Of a stretch of DNA of 53,491 nt, positions 25,445-33,809 are shown piece by piece. A model generated the notes under the pieces. It saw only the letters and a list, made by a program, of their open reading frames with translations. It was not told the origin of the DNA and ran no database searches. The position numbers were made by a program, and so were the translations under genes. This DNA is from Candidatus Poseidoniales archaeon (GTDB taxonomy: Archaea > Thermoplasmatota > Poseidoniia > Poseidoniales > Poseidoniaceae). The DNA is taken from the NCBI GenBank assembly GCA_009887095.1, contig QXYC01000027.1, forward strand, positions 1 to 53,491, read 5' to 3'. The number at the start of each line of letters is the position of its first letter. Within the stretch, counting starts at the first letter, position 1.

Positions 25445-25484
25445 GACATGGTAACAACAAAGCGACATGGTCTAGACAACAAAA
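25445..25484. promoter_or_regulatory. Direct repeats in divergent promoter of epimerase
   Basis: GACATGGT occurs at 25445-25452 and 25464-25471, a 19-base period, each followed by an ACAACAAA-like stretch. This is the spacer between the divergent 84-residue gene and the epimerase. A TATA-like CATATGC (about 25494-25500) lies 25 bases before the epimerase ATG, suggesting a leaderless message. Confidence 0.4.
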
Positions 25485-25520
25485 CCGAAGCCTCATATGC
25501 AAGCCTCCAGTCTTTGAACC

Positions 25521-26483
25521 ATGCGAGCACTGGTGACAGGTGGAGCGGGGTTCATCGGTTCACACCTTATTGACCGCTTAATTGGAAGGGGTGACGAAGT
25601 CGTTGTTCTCGACAACCTCTCGTCAGGCAATCTCGAGTTCATTCAGGCTCACTTAGACAGCGGAAAAGCAACCCTCGTGGAAGGGGACATCACGCGCTTT
25701 GAAGATGTAGAACCTGCCATGAAGGGCATTGATTGTGTGTTTCATCTTGCCGCCAATCCAGACATTCGTCTTGGAACAAGGGTTACTGACACCGACCTTC
25801 AACAAGGCACGATTGCCACCTACAACATCGTAGAGTCGATGCGTCTCCATGGTGTGAAGACAATTACCTTTGCTTCTTCATCTGTCGTTTACGGTGAAGA
25901 TGCACCACTTCCCACCCCCGAAAACCATGGGCCATGCCTGCCGATTTCACTGTACGGTGCCAGCAAGCAAGCTGGAGAGGGTCTGATCAGCAGTTTCGTT
26001 GGAACGTTTGGAATTCAGGCTTACATCTTCCGGTTTGCCAACATCATTGGTACACGTGGCACTCATGGCGTCATTTTTGATTTCATTCACAAGTTAAAGA
26101 AGGACCCATCTCGCCTCGAAGTGCTGGGGAACGGTCGACAAGAAAAATCATACATGGAAGTCGGCGATTGTGTGGATGCGATTTTGCATGTCATGTCGAT
26201 TTCCGATGCACCGCTGAACCTGTATAATCTCGGAAGCCATGACACTGCCTCAGTGCGACGCATTGCAGAAATCGTAGTGGAAACAACAGGATGTCATGAC
26301 GCCTCGATTGAGTACACTGGCGGCGACCGTGGTTGGGCGGGGGACATTCCTCGCGCCATGCTTGGGATAGAGAAGATGCTTTCAACAGGGTTTGATGTGC
26401 GCTATAACAGCGAAGATGCCATTCGGCACACCGCCCTTGCCTTGATCGAAGAGATTGGCCTGCATGAGGAGATGAACACATGA
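25521..26483 (+). CDS. NAD-dependent sugar epimerase/dehydratase (GalE-like)
   Basis: 320 residues of the extended short-chain dehydrogenase family. NAD-binding TGGAGFIGSHL at 7-17, the acidic VLDNLSSG adenine-ribose segment, catalytic serine in ASSSVVYGE and the YxxxK pair in LYGASKQ. The KSYMEVGD region fits UDP-glucose 4-epimerase and related NDP-sugar enzymes; the exact sugar cannot be told. It likely supplies activated sugar to the glycosyltransferases. Its stop overlaps the start of the next gene (ATGA), so translation is coupled to the membrane thioredoxin. Confidence 0.92.
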   Translation: MRALVTGGAGFIGSHLIDRLIGRGDEVVVLDNLSSGNLEFIQAHLDSGKATLVEGDITRFEDVEPAMKGIDCVFHLAANPDIRLGTRVTDTDLQQGTIATYNIVESMRLHGVKTITFASSSVVYGEDAPLPTPENHGPCLPISLYGASKQAGEGLISSFVGTFGIQAYIFRFANIIGTRGTHGVIFDFIHKLKKDPSRLEVLGNGRQEKSYMEVGDCVDAILHVMSISDAPLNLYNLGSHDTASVRRIAEIVVETTGCHDASIEYTGGDRGWAGDIPRAMLGIEKMLSTGFDVRYNSEDAIRHTALALIEEIGLHEEMNT

Positions 26484-27199
26484 AACATACATATGACGAC
26501 GAAGCGAGCACATTGGGCGATGCATTTTTGAAAATCTCAGCTCTCTTTTTCGTGGGGATTCTGATTCTTGCTTTCACCACAGATCCAATCGCAACTGGTA
26601 CCAAAGAGGGCGAGCGTGCACCTCTTCTCGACGGGGCCGCATACGCTGGCAACGGCTGGTCTTCCTTCGATTTCTCAGAACAATTCGACTCATCCTGGGA
26701 TGGAAACACCTCAAGCGATTGGGTCATGATTGAATTCATGGACACCGATTGCCCCTACTGCGTTCAATCAGCCGACCTCTTTGGTGAAGCATCAGAAATC
26801 TTCCGAGATGGCAACGATCAGTGGAACGGTGCACAAGTCAACTTCTTTGCAAGCGCCACTCAACTTGACATCAAGGGTCACGACACAAGCAGGTCTGAGA
26901 TCGCTGCGTTTAGAGACAAGTCAACTGGCTTCGAGTGTGCAGGTCAAGACTGTGCAAATCGAGGGGGTTCAGCCCATCAGTTCGTGACCTACATCGATGA
27001 CATCGATCAGGAGAACATGGACGAGTGGGACATCCGAGGCACACCGACTTATTTCCTTATCCAGCCAGACGGAATCATTGCATGGGTTTCGAATGGAGGG
27101 ACCAACGTGGGCGATGTCAACGGCGATGGTGATTCAAACAACTACATCGATGCTATTATTTTGCTCGTGACACAAGACGATGCAACGGGTGGTGCTTGA
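26480..27199 (+). CDS. Membrane-anchored thioredoxin-like protein
   Basis: 239 residues. An N-terminal helix at about 18-34 anchors it, with the rest outside the cell. A thioredoxin fold follows with the redox pair CPYC at 91-94 in MDTDCPYC, and the cis-proline segment RGTPTYFL near 195. Between them is an insertion with two more Cys (FECAGQDC), which may form a structural disulfide. CPYC resembles DsbA/DsbC rather than thioredoxin, so it may oxidise or isomerise exported proteins. Directly followed by a VKOR gene (one base between), the natural electron acceptor. Confidence 0.88.
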   Translation: MKHTYDDEASTLGDAFLKISALFFVGILILAFTTDPIATGTKEGERAPLLDGAAYAGNGWSSFDFSEQFDSSWDGNTSSDWVMIEFMDTDCPYCVQSADLFGEASEIFRDGNDQWNGAQVNFFASATQLDIKGHDTSRSEIAAFRDKSTGFECAGQDCANRGGSAHQFVTYIDDIDQENMDEWDIRGTPTYFLIQPDGIIAWVSNGGTNVGDVNGDGDSNNYIDAIILLVTQDDATGGA

Positions 27200-27200
27200 G

Positions 27201-27788
27201 ATGAGCACCAATTGGCTGCTTCTTGCCTATGGCCTCCCAATCGTGCTTGGGCTTTTGCTGATCCTTCCTTGGACAAGCGCAATCTTCTTGCCTCTCAGCG
27301 AACGTTTTGCCTCGCTTGGAACAAAGCGAGGACGCTTGTTGAGCGGGCTTAACTTGACCCTTCTCGGGGGACTTGCTGTCTCGGTCCAAACCCAATGGAT
27401 TCACGCCAAAGTCAGCGAGGGGGCGAACTTCTGTGCCTCTGACACCATCTTTTCTTGTGACGACGTGATTGGAAACGCACAGTATAACACAATGCCCTTT
27501 TTCGACCTCCCTTGGGGCATGGTTGGTTTTGTGACCTTCACGGCTTTGCTGTTTCTTTCGTATTCCATTTCCAAAGAACCCGGCGCAACATGGGCCAAGA
27601 ATTTCCTTGACATCGGTACGCTCGTGACTTTTGCTGGTTTGGGCGTCATCGGTTTGCTTGTATCCTACGAAATCGAGATGGAAAAACTCTGTCAATTTTG
27701 CACCACCGCTCACATTGCCAACGTTGTAGCACTTGCTGGTTTCTGGCAGCTCCGATCGATGCACGGTGAGAAGGCTTGGCAAGAGTAA
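27201..27788 (+). CDS. Vitamin K epoxide reductase (VKOR) family protein
   Basis: 195 residues, about five membrane helices. VKOR homologues reoxidise thioredoxin-like partners using quinone and so drive disulfide formation outside the membrane. The four key cysteines are present with family spacing: loop pair Cys78 and Cys86 (FCASDTIFSCDDV) eight residues apart, and active-site CQFC at 164-167. Met at 27201 follows the stop of the thioredoxin gene by one base; an earlier in-frame TTG-type start would overlap it. Part of a three-gene plus-strand unit. Confidence 0.92.
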   Translation: MSTNWLLLAYGLPIVLGLLLILPWTSAIFLPLSERFASLGTKRGRLLSGLNLTLLGGLAVSVQTQWIHAKVSEGANFCASDTIFSCDDVIGNAQYNTMPFFDLPWGMVGFVTFTALLFLSYSISKEPGATWAKNFLDIGTLVTFAGLGVIGLLVSYEIEMEKLCQFCTTAHIANVVALAGFWQLRSMHGEKAWQE

Positions 27789-27799
27789 GGTGATGGACA

Positions 27800-28348
27800 A
27801 TGGCACGGGATCGCCTCTTGTGGATTATCATCACGGGTACTGCCATTCTTGGAATTGTGCTTCTGCTTGCTCAGGATTCATCAATCGATGAACCCGTCAA
27901 TTCGATTTGGTCAAGTGCGGATGAACCCGATCCATTGGCTTTCGAGTGCCTTGACCACACAGGCTTGGCTCGTCATGACCATGTGACGCTGAAACTCTTC
28001 ATCGAGGGAGAGCAGGAGACAGTTCCTGGTGAGATTGGGATTAACAGCGGTGTCTGCAACCAGCAGGGCGAAAACATGCACACGGTCCATACGCACAACG
28101 ACCAAGGAACGCTGCATATCGAACTGAACGAGGCTGGCGATGTTCCCCTTGGTGTTTTCTTCGATATTTGGGGCGTTCATTTTGATGAAACTGGAATCTT
28201 CGACCATCGTGTCAATGAGACGCATGAAATGCGAATGCATGTGTTTGCCTCGGGCGAGGTGGCCTCAGAGGAGAACCGGATTACGACATTCGACGAGTAC
28301 CTCTTGCAGAATGGCGAGACAATCGAAGTACACTACCACGCCATTTGA
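27800..28348 (+). CDS. Anchored extracytoplasmic histidine-rich protein
   Basis: 182 residues. One N-terminal helix at about 7-23, then an exported domain. The core has FECLDHTGLARHDHVTL, a VPGEIGIN turn, then MHTVHTHNDQGTLHIE, with His at 59, 61, 94, 97, 99 and 106, and PLGVFFDIWG. Similar HTHD...GIIHIE and FFDIWG blocks occur in proteins of Thaumarchaeota and Actinobacteria as far as I recall; no named function. Clustered histidines suggest metal binding (copper?), and Cys50 and Cys86 could form a disulfide. It sits 11 bases after VKOR, so it may be a client or a metal-handling partner. Confidence 0.82.
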   Translation: MARDRLLWIIITGTAILGIVLLLAQDSSIDEPVNSIWSSADEPDPLAFECLDHTGLARHDHVTLKLFIEGEQETVPGEIGINSGVCNQQGENMHTVHTHNDQGTLHIELNEAGDVPLGVFFDIWGVHFDETGIFDHRVNETHEMRMHVFASGEVASEENRITTFDEYLLQNGETIEVHYHAI

Positions 28349-28618
28349 TCAGGGTGTAAAGCAACCTTCGAAAAATTGTGCATCGACTTCCATAGCTATT
28401 TCTTCCATTCGAAGGACGGTGACATCAATCCGCTCGCTTCCGCTGTAGGTTCGTTTCAATTCTGCGAGCAAATGCCGCTGAACTGTTTCGTGGTCTTCGC
28501 CCCAGAGCACGCTGAGGTGGTGATGCTGTTCTCCTTTGATGGTGACAAGGTATTCCACTGACCATTCTTTCAGTGGTTCACTGTCTTCCCATGCAACGTC
28601 TTCCCATGTTTTTGCCAT
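28349..28618 (-). CDS. Small acidic protein of unknown function
   Basis: 89 residues. No family recognised. The sequence is Glu/Asp-rich at the start and has an alternating pattern (SVEYLVTIKGEQHHHLSVLWGE, then HETVQRHLLAELKRTY helix and IDVTVLRMEEIAMEV strand) that suggests a beta-alpha-beta fold. Stop codon abuts that of the anchored histidine protein on the other strand. Because codon use and length look normal, I consider it real. Confidence 0.6.
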   Translation of the reverse strand: MAKTWEDVAWEDSEPLKEWSVEYLVTIKGEQHHHLSVLWGEDHETVQRHLLAELKRTYSGSERIDVTVLRMEEIAMEVDAQFFEGCFTP

Positions 28619-28724
28619 GGTAATCTTTTGTTCTTGCTACCTTATCAATGCTATGGACTTGTGAGTCATGTTTCTTCCGGTTTCCGGTAGATAATTTCCG
28701 TCACGGCGAGGTTTCCTCACGTTT

Positions 28725-29681
28725 CTAGGCATTTGTTGATTTCTTTTGGAACACAAGGAGTCCGATAATGGCTGTGCCAGCAAGCACCAACCATGCAGGA
28801 CTCCATGATTCAGAAGTGCCTCGATCTCGGTAGGCGAATTCAATGGCTCCGTAGGTGCCAAGGTCGTCCCTCGACTCAAGAGCATCTTCGGTGTTTTCGT
28901 GCAACAACACCACACTGAATGAATCCACTGCTGCAAACTCGATTTCAAAATCACTGGTGCAACTTGTGTTGGCACGGGCGGTTATAATGCCAATTTGAGT
29001 CGTCACCGACCCGTTTCCAATGCTGCATTCTGCAGTCCCAATAACAACCCGATCCCGGTAGGCTTTGCCGGGGTTAATGGCCTCTTCAGGAACACTCTTG
29101 CCATGTTCGAGCACGAGGAAGGTGAGTTGTGATGCGTTCAGAGAGCGGCCCTCAAATGTGACCAAGGAGGCCGTGATGACATCGCCTTCTCGTTGAACAC
29201 TGAGTTGTAATTTCGTATGGTCTTGGCGCAGCACTTCCTCGTCGAGGATATCCCCTTGAACGTCACCCCAAGCATCTGTTCCCGTTCGGTATGCGCCGCC
29301 TTCCACAATGAACGTCGGTGTCCCTGGTAAATCCGGGTTGACGCTTCGCAATCGTTCAATTCGATGCTGAGCCGCTTCGGGTGCGAACGCATCCTCCCCG
29401 TCATTTGGATGGTAAGCTACCATGGCGATACGGGATCCGTGCGCATCGGCCACACCCACGAGATAGGGGTCGATTTCAGCACATGAGGTGCACCATGTGG
29501 CCGTCAATTCTTCGATCAGAAGACTTTGGCCACGAAGGTTCGTCTCGATTCCGGATTCGAGGGATGTGGATGGATCAACGACCAGTGCTTGAGCCATAAC
29601 CGGTGTCTGCAACAATGCGACAGCCAACAACAGCACCCAAAGCCCGCCTTGACGGGGTGGTTGCCTGGGCTGCTCTGCCAT
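28725..29681 (-). CDS. Exported, membrane-anchored thioredoxin-like protein
   Basis: 318 residues. A signal peptide of about 31 residues (GLWVLLLAVALLQTPVMAQA) leads a thioredoxin domain with WCTSC at 63-67 and cis-Pro in PGTPTFIV. It then carries a second region of beta-rich sequence (about 160-280) and ends in a C-terminal helix (AWLVLAGTAIIGLLVF) followed by basic residues QKKSTNA. It is likely an extracellular oxidoreductase held in the membrane. It lies near the VKOR island. ATG 29681 is chosen because the signal peptide begins there; the longer frame has no sense upstream. Confidence 0.87.
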   Translation of the reverse strand: MAEQPRQPPRQGGLWVLLLAVALLQTPVMAQALVVDPSTSLESGIETNLRGQSLLIEELTATWCTSCAEIDPYLVGVADAHGSRIAMVAYHPNDGEDAFAPEAAQHRIERLRSVNPDLPGTPTFIVEGGAYRTGTDAWGDVQGDILDEEVLRQDHTKLQLSVQREGDVITASLVTFEGRSLNASQLTFLVLEHGKSVPEEAINPGKAYRDRVVIGTAECSIGNGSVTTQIGIITARANTSCTSDFEIEFAAVDSFSVVLLHENTEDALESRDDLGTYGAIEFAYRDRGTSESWSPAWLVLAGTAIIGLLVFQKKSTNA

Positions 29682-29785
29682 GGCTTGGCGTCGCGGGCGT
29701 CCTCCTTCATCCCTTTGTTCTCCCGGGTTTTGAGGCGAGGTTTCTTGAACAGGTCGAAAGCAACCGGGGTTAGGGAGGGTGCAAC

Positions 29786-30526
29786 ATGGCTGATCACTGG
29801 ATTGAAAATCACAAGCGCGATTCATGGCGAAGGCAGGCCAAGGCAAGCGGTTACCGCGCTCGTTCAGCCTTCAAATTGAAGCAGATTCAAGAACGCTTCA
29901 ACCTCATTCGTGAAGGCGATGTCATCCTTGACGTGGGCTGTCACCCAGGTGGATGGGCTCAAGTTGGTATGGAACTCGTTGGAGAATCAGGCTTCGTTCT
30001 CGGGGTCGATCTTGAACCGTGCCAGCCAGTGGAAGGGGCGCTTTTGCTCACTGGAGACATTACCGATCCTCACACCCAAGAACGAATGTTGTCTGAACTC
30101 AACGGTCGCCCCCTCAACGCAATCGTTTCGGATATCTCCCCCAACATCACCGGGAAGTGGGACATGGACCAAGCAGTAGCGATGACCCTCGTTGCTCAAG
30201 TGTTTGATTTCGCCTTGCCATTGTTATGCAAAGGTGGCTCCTTCACCACAAAACTGTTTCAGGGCGTTGGTGTGGAGGAACTGATTGCTGCCGTGAAACC
30301 ATTCTTTTCTGACGTGCGTCGATACGCACCCCATGCTTCCCGAAACGCCTCATCTGAGGTTTACTTGGTGTGCCGAAACTTCATGCCTTGGAAAGCCAAG
30401 ACGTTCAACGTACGGGAGACCTATGAAACAGCATTGAACCTCAAACTGGGGGGCGATGACGTTGATGAAGGGCCTGAAATCATCAAGTCCTCGTTTTCTG
30501 TTCGCCGTAAAAAAAAGGCGGAATAG
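29786..30526 (+). CDS. rlmE: 23S rRNA 2'-O-methyltransferase (RlmE/FtsJ family)
   Basis: 246 residues. Adds a 2'-O-methyl group to a uridine of the large-subunit rRNA using S-adenosylmethionine. Family pattern: RARSAFKLKQI at about 25-35, SAM loop DVGCHPGGW, VSDISPN, TTKLFQG and SSEVYLVC, supplying the K-D-K-E catalytic tetrad. Residues 200-246 extend beyond bacterial RlmE with a charged tail. Starts with ATG at 29786 in a good context; divergent from the anchored thioredoxin gene, 104 bases away. Confidence 0.95.
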   Translation: MADHWIENHKRDSWRRQAKASGYRARSAFKLKQIQERFNLIREGDVILDVGCHPGGWAQVGMELVGESGFVLGVDLEPCQPVEGALLLTGDITDPHTQERMLSELNGRPLNAIVSDISPNITGKWDMDQAVAMTLVAQVFDFALPLLCKGGSFTTKLFQGVGVEELIAAVKPFFSDVRRYAPHASRNASSEVYLVCRNFMPWKAKTFNVRETYETALNLKLGGDDVDEGPEIIKSSFSVRRKKKAE

Positions 30527-30558
30527 ATTGAAGCCGGTAGAGGTCAAACCCTCGTGGC

Positions 30559-30906
30559 ATGAATCCTCATTCAGATGAAGCCAGCCCCACACACGAACAC
30601 CCGCGCCATGCACGTCAGCGTTGTGCAGATTTGCGTCACAATGCGCCAGTTCACCGCATTGAATTGGTCGTGCTGCGGATGTATCCAGTGAGAAGAATTG
30701 CTTCGAAGCGATTCACGGGAGCAGTAGCCGCAGCATGTGGGCGCGATGAATCTGGAATCATTGGCTTGGTGCTCTGGGGGGAACAAACCGAACGAATTCA
30801 AGTCGGTGACATCATTTGTCTGACAAATGGTTGGTGTCGCCGTCGGAATGGCGAATTGGTCATCAGCACCGGAATGGATGGGTCATTGGTGGTTCTTGAT
30901 CGATGA
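30559..30906 (+). CDS. OB-fold single-stranded nucleic-acid-binding protein
   Basis: 115 residues. After an unstructured His-rich start of about 32 residues comes one OB-fold similar to RPA/SSB-type archaeal domains: IELVVLRMYPVRRI, TGAVAAACGRDESGIIGLVLWG, IQVGDIICLTNGWCRRRNGELVIS. The lvLWG and GD..-.-NgW signatures are typical. It is likely to bind single-stranded DNA or RNA. It follows rlmE by 32 bases on the same strand. The start is the only ATG that keeps the fold intact, but the N-terminal part may be shorter. Confidence 0.8.
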   Translation: MNPHSDEASPTHEHPRHARQRCADLRHNAPVHRIELVVLRMYPVRRIASKRFTGAVAAACGRDESGIIGLVLWGEQTERIQVGDIICLTNGWCRRRNGELVISTGMDGSLVVLDR

Positions 30907-31030
30907 AATCAAGTGCAGTAGCCCATTTCGTTGTCCATGTTTCTGATTCAAAGGACGCCATGTCTGAGGCGATGGAGCACGCAACCATAAAGAAGGGGAG
31001 GGCGTGGGCGAAATGTTCCTGAGGGTCATT

Positions 31031-31198
31031 ATGAGTGAGAGAGCAAAAAACTGTACCGCATCCGGCGTTCCATTGGAAGAAACCGCTTCCACCACATTTC
31101 CATGCCCGGGGTGCGGCGCACCTATTGGCCGCAGCCCACGTTGCCGAAATCAAGGCGTTCTCTACGTCTGTCCATCCTGTGGATACCAGGGGCCCTGA
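31031..31198 (+). CDS. Small zinc-finger protein next to aEF-1beta
   Basis: 55 residues with two CPxCG zinc knuckles: CPGCG at about 34-38 and CPSCG at about 51-55 region, with extra Cys at positions before them. It belongs to the archaeal family of tiny two-zinc-finger proteins (HVO_2753-like in haloarchaea), which are often found just upstream of the aEF-1beta gene, as here (ten bases). Function in other archaea links to surface or biofilm traits, otherwise unknown. ATG 31031 starts the family N-terminus; longer in-frame starts at 31004 seem unlikely. Confidence 0.85.
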   Translation: MSERAKNCTASGVPLEETASTTFPCPGCGAPIGRSPRCRNQGVLYVCPSCGYQGP

Positions 31199-31207
31199 GG
31201 TGATTCT

Positions 31208-31480
31208 ATGGGTATGGTAGTCATGACATACAAAATCAATCCAGACTCTGATGTCGAGGATGTCGATGCAGAATTAATTGCAACAACCATCTCCGCAATG
31301 GGTGATGATGTCTACGACATTCAATCCGTTGAAGTCAAGCCTCTTGCGTTTGGCCTCAAGTTTGTTCAAGTCCACGTGGTCATGAACGACGGTGAAGGTC
31401 TGGCTGATGCTTTGGAAGGACGCATGTCCGAAATCCACGGTGTTGGAGAGATCGAAGTCCTTTCGATGGGCCTTATTTGA
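31208..31480 (+). CDS. Translation elongation factor aEF-1beta
   Basis: 90 residues, the usual length for archaeal EF-1beta, which exchanges GDP for GTP on aEF-1alpha. The alpha/beta pattern MTYKINPDSDVEDVD, VKPLAFGLKFVQVHVVM, and closing VGEIEVLSMGLI is characteristic. ATG at 31208, ten bases after the zinc-finger gene stop and within 9 bases of a GAGGTGA ribosome-binding site. Confidence 0.94.
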   Translation: MGMVVMTYKINPDSDVEDVDAELIATTISAMGDDVYDIQSVEVKPLAFGLKFVQVHVVMNDGEGLADALEGRMSEIHGVGEIEVLSMGLI

Positions 31481-31531
31481 GCCATTGAACGAGACCACAA
31501 CGGCATTTCAATTGCCTTAGGAGGGTCGTTC

Positions 31532-32128
31532 GTGGGAGGCTCACATACCTTTCTTGCCAAATTTGTTCATTGGTTTTTCGTCATCCTTTATGCCTACGGT
31601 ATTTTCAAGCAATTGGACGATCTTGAGCAACTCGAGGATTCAGGCTTGCTTATGTTTGAGGTTGTCTTTGCGAGTGTCTTTCTTTTGATTGTCTTGATTC
31701 GATATTTCTACATGAGTCGTTTTGAAACGTTTCTTGGTGCGAACGAACCTGTGCCTTTGATTCACAAGTACCTCGCGAAAACCGTTCACAGGTTGATGTA
31801 CTTCTGTCTTGTTTTGCTCCCCCTTACGGGATTGGCGATTGCAGCCTTATTCAGGCGTGGCATGGTGGACGGTCTTCTAATGGATGGTGCCATTGGAGTG
31901 CACGGTTTTGCTGCCGATTTGAGTTATCTACTGATCGCTGTTCATGTTCTTGCTGCGGTTTACTCTCGATTGAAAAACGAGGGCATATGGACTTCAATGG
32001 TGCCACTGTGGAAAGAGGACGCAACAAAAAAATCCGATTTAGCGGAGAAAATCACCGTCTTCGAAGGCAACGTGCTTCAAAAGGTGGAGGCATTGCTTCC
32101 CGCAAAAAACAATGACGGAGCACAATGA
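31532..32128 (+). CDS. Cytochrome b561-family membrane protein
   Basis: 198 residues with four or five membrane helices. Histidines in the helices fit the bacterial b561/CybB type: His13 in AKFVHWF, His in KTVHRLMY, and His in VHGFAADLSYLLIAVHVL. Such proteins pass electrons between quinone and other carriers in the membrane. The C-terminal 45 residues are charged and face the cytosol. It follows aEF-1beta by 51 bases with a good AGGAGG (31519-31524). It could support redox supply to the VKOR unit, but this is only inference. Confidence 0.83.
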   Translation: MGGSHTFLAKFVHWFFVILYAYGIFKQLDDLEQLEDSGLLMFEVVFASVFLLIVLIRYFYMSRFETFLGANEPVPLIHKYLAKTVHRLMYFCLVLLPLTGLAIAALFRRGMVDGLLMDGAIGVHGFAADLSYLLIAVHVLAAVYSRLKNEGIWTSMVPLWKEDATKKSDLAEKITVFEGNVLQKVEALLPAKNNDGAQ

Positions 32129-32133
32129 GTTGC

Positions 32134-33555
32134 TCAGAGTTGACTCAATGGTCCTTGCATGAATTCCCGCAACAAGGTGGTGGCGTAGCTTCCACTGGAC
32201 AGGACAAATCGGAAGCGGATACAGGCGCCTTCAGGATGCCAACGGCTGTTGTCACCCGGGCCTGCCTTCCATCGCTCTCCCATCGAATCATCATTGGCGA
32301 TTGGAACAGTGTCGATGACCAGTTCATTGAATTCTGTGACAAGCGCTCTGCGGGTTCCTCGAGTTGACAGGCGTGGAATCGCTTCGACGTTCCAATCAGC
32401 GGTGTCCAAGTTCATGCTCTTGATGACCGCAGTTTCAATTTGACCAGAATCACCTTCGCATGTGTTGATCTCACTGCCGGGTAATGGGCCGGTCGTGACC
32501 AGACGCCCCATCTCACAGTTTCTCGAAATACGGGGGAGGGTTCGCTCTTCGACATTGACACAACTTGAGGCGTCTAACTGGCCCTTCTCATCGATCCGTC
32601 CAACCAAGTCGCCAGCGACGGGCCGGCTGATCGGCAGGCCAGCATCGATTCGTGCATGGAGTGCTTTGTTGAACACAACGGATTGCAATGCGTGAACGGT
32701 CATCAGTTGCAAGTTGCCGGGGAGTTTCTTGAACGCACCAACGAAGTCATCCTCTCGCTTGAGCAAGTGTTCGACCATGCGGCGCTCAAAGCCTAACCAT
32801 TGTGGGGCAAGGGCCAAGCCTTCCTCAGTCGGCCCGTTTTCTCGGACATGCGCTCTGAAGGCGTGAACATCGTCGTTTTCAGAGGCGCCTTCCATGGCGA
32901 TGTAGGTCATGACGGCCTTTTCCCAATCCTCTGCAATGACATGCTTGCCAACTTCAGCAGTGACAGGGCGGCCTGAACCGAACCGTTGCGGCCCAATCCA
33001 GTTGGGGAATGTGTTCTCGCCGAGCTTCTCTGCCATCTCGGCTTGAATGCGTTCAACCTCTTGGAGCGCATCTTCGGTCGACATAGGGGTGCCATCATCA
33101 TGGGCACAGCCGCGAACTACGATGGTAAACCGGTTGCCTCGATGGTTTCCAAAACCGATTTTTTGGTGGGTTCTTCCAAGCACTTCAATCTCGACATCTG
33201 GCATCTCGATTTCCGCAACTTTTCGTTGAGGTGCATCGATGACAAACAACTGTTGAGTCACAGCTCGCTTGTCCTTTGTCCCGGCAAAGAAAATTCGGTT
33301 TCGTGGGATTTTCAGGGCCTTGGCCAAGTTGTTACAGAACCTGTTGGTTTCCCAATTGGTCAGGGTGATTTTTGCAACGGTGAATCGACCTTTGTTGTCC
33401 ATGTGGATTGAGGTTGAAATTTCTTCAACCCGGAAGTCGGTGACGCGTGCTTTCAGCACACCACCAACACCGTCGGTCGTTGTGGCGTATCCGTCCAAGC
33501 CAATGGCTTCAGCCAGTGAATCGGTCCAAGCGCTCAATTCAAACACCCCGTTCAC
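32134..33555 (-). CDS. truD: tRNA pseudouridine synthase D
   Basis: 473 residues. Isomerises uridine 13 in tRNA. The catalytic aspartate is in FAGTKDKRAVTQQ; the family block GNHRGNRFTIVVRG and NWIGPQRFGSGRPVT are present. Archaeal TruD proteins are this long because of a large insertion domain. GTG start at 33555 overlaps the stop of rpo11 by four bases (GTGA), so the two are coupled. Convergent with cytochrome b561 (stops are only five bases apart). Confidence 0.95.
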   Translation of the reverse strand: MNGVFELSAWTDSLAEAIGLDGYATTTDGVGGVLKARVTDFRVEEISTSIHMDNKGRFTVAKITLTNWETNRFCNNLAKALKIPRNRIFFAGTKDKRAVTQQLFVIDAPQRKVAEIEMPDVEIEVLGRTHQKIGFGNHRGNRFTIVVRGCAHDDGTPMSTEDALQEVERIQAEMAEKLGENTFPNWIGPQRFGSGRPVTAEVGKHVIAEDWEKAVMTYIAMEGASENDDVHAFRAHVRENGPTEEGLALAPQWLGFERRMVEHLLKREDDFVGAFKKLPGNLQLMTVHALQSVVFNKALHARIDAGLPISRPVAGDLVGRIDEKGQLDASSCVNVEERTLPRISRNCEMGRLVTTGPLPGSEINTCEGDSGQIETAVIKSMNLDTADWNVEAIPRLSTRGTRRALVTEFNELVIDTVPIANDDSMGERWKAGPGDNSRWHPEGACIRFRFVLSSGSYATTLLREFMQGPLSQL

Positions 33556-33809
33556 AGGGTGATCTTTGCAAATTCATCGGCAAGACCAGCGACGAGATCT
33601 CGGAGGACCTTGTCGGAGGCGTTCTTGCCAGTGGTTCGAATGTAGAATTCAGGATCATCCAGTTCTGGGTGGCCTGGGAAGTAGTTTGCGTACTCGACGT
33701 TCTTGTGGTTGTTGAGTCGCTCACGGAGCATCTGCAAAGCGGTGTGGCTTTCGCCGATAATGCGGAGGCGCAGTTCGTTCTTTTCTCGAAGGAGCAGTTT
33801 CACAGGCAT
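33552..33809 (-). CDS. rpo11: RNA polymerase subunit Rpo11 (RpoL)
   Basis: 85 residues. Archaeal RNA polymerase subunit that pairs with Rpo3 during assembly. The line LRIIGESHTALQMLRERL, NVEYANYFPGHPELDDPEFYIRTTG is characteristic. Met at 33809 gives the normal start (MPVKLLLREKN); a longer frame starts at 33875 without family support. Followed by truD with a 4-base overlap. Confidence 0.94.
   Translation of the reverse strand: MPVKLLLREKNELRLRIIGESHTALQMLRERLNNHKNVEYANYFPGHPELDDPEFYIRTTGKNASDKVLRDLVAGLADEFAKITL

Noticed and set aside
27156-27806. 216-codon minus-strand frame across VKOR
   Set aside because: VKOR cysteine pattern and helices on the plus strand are decisive.
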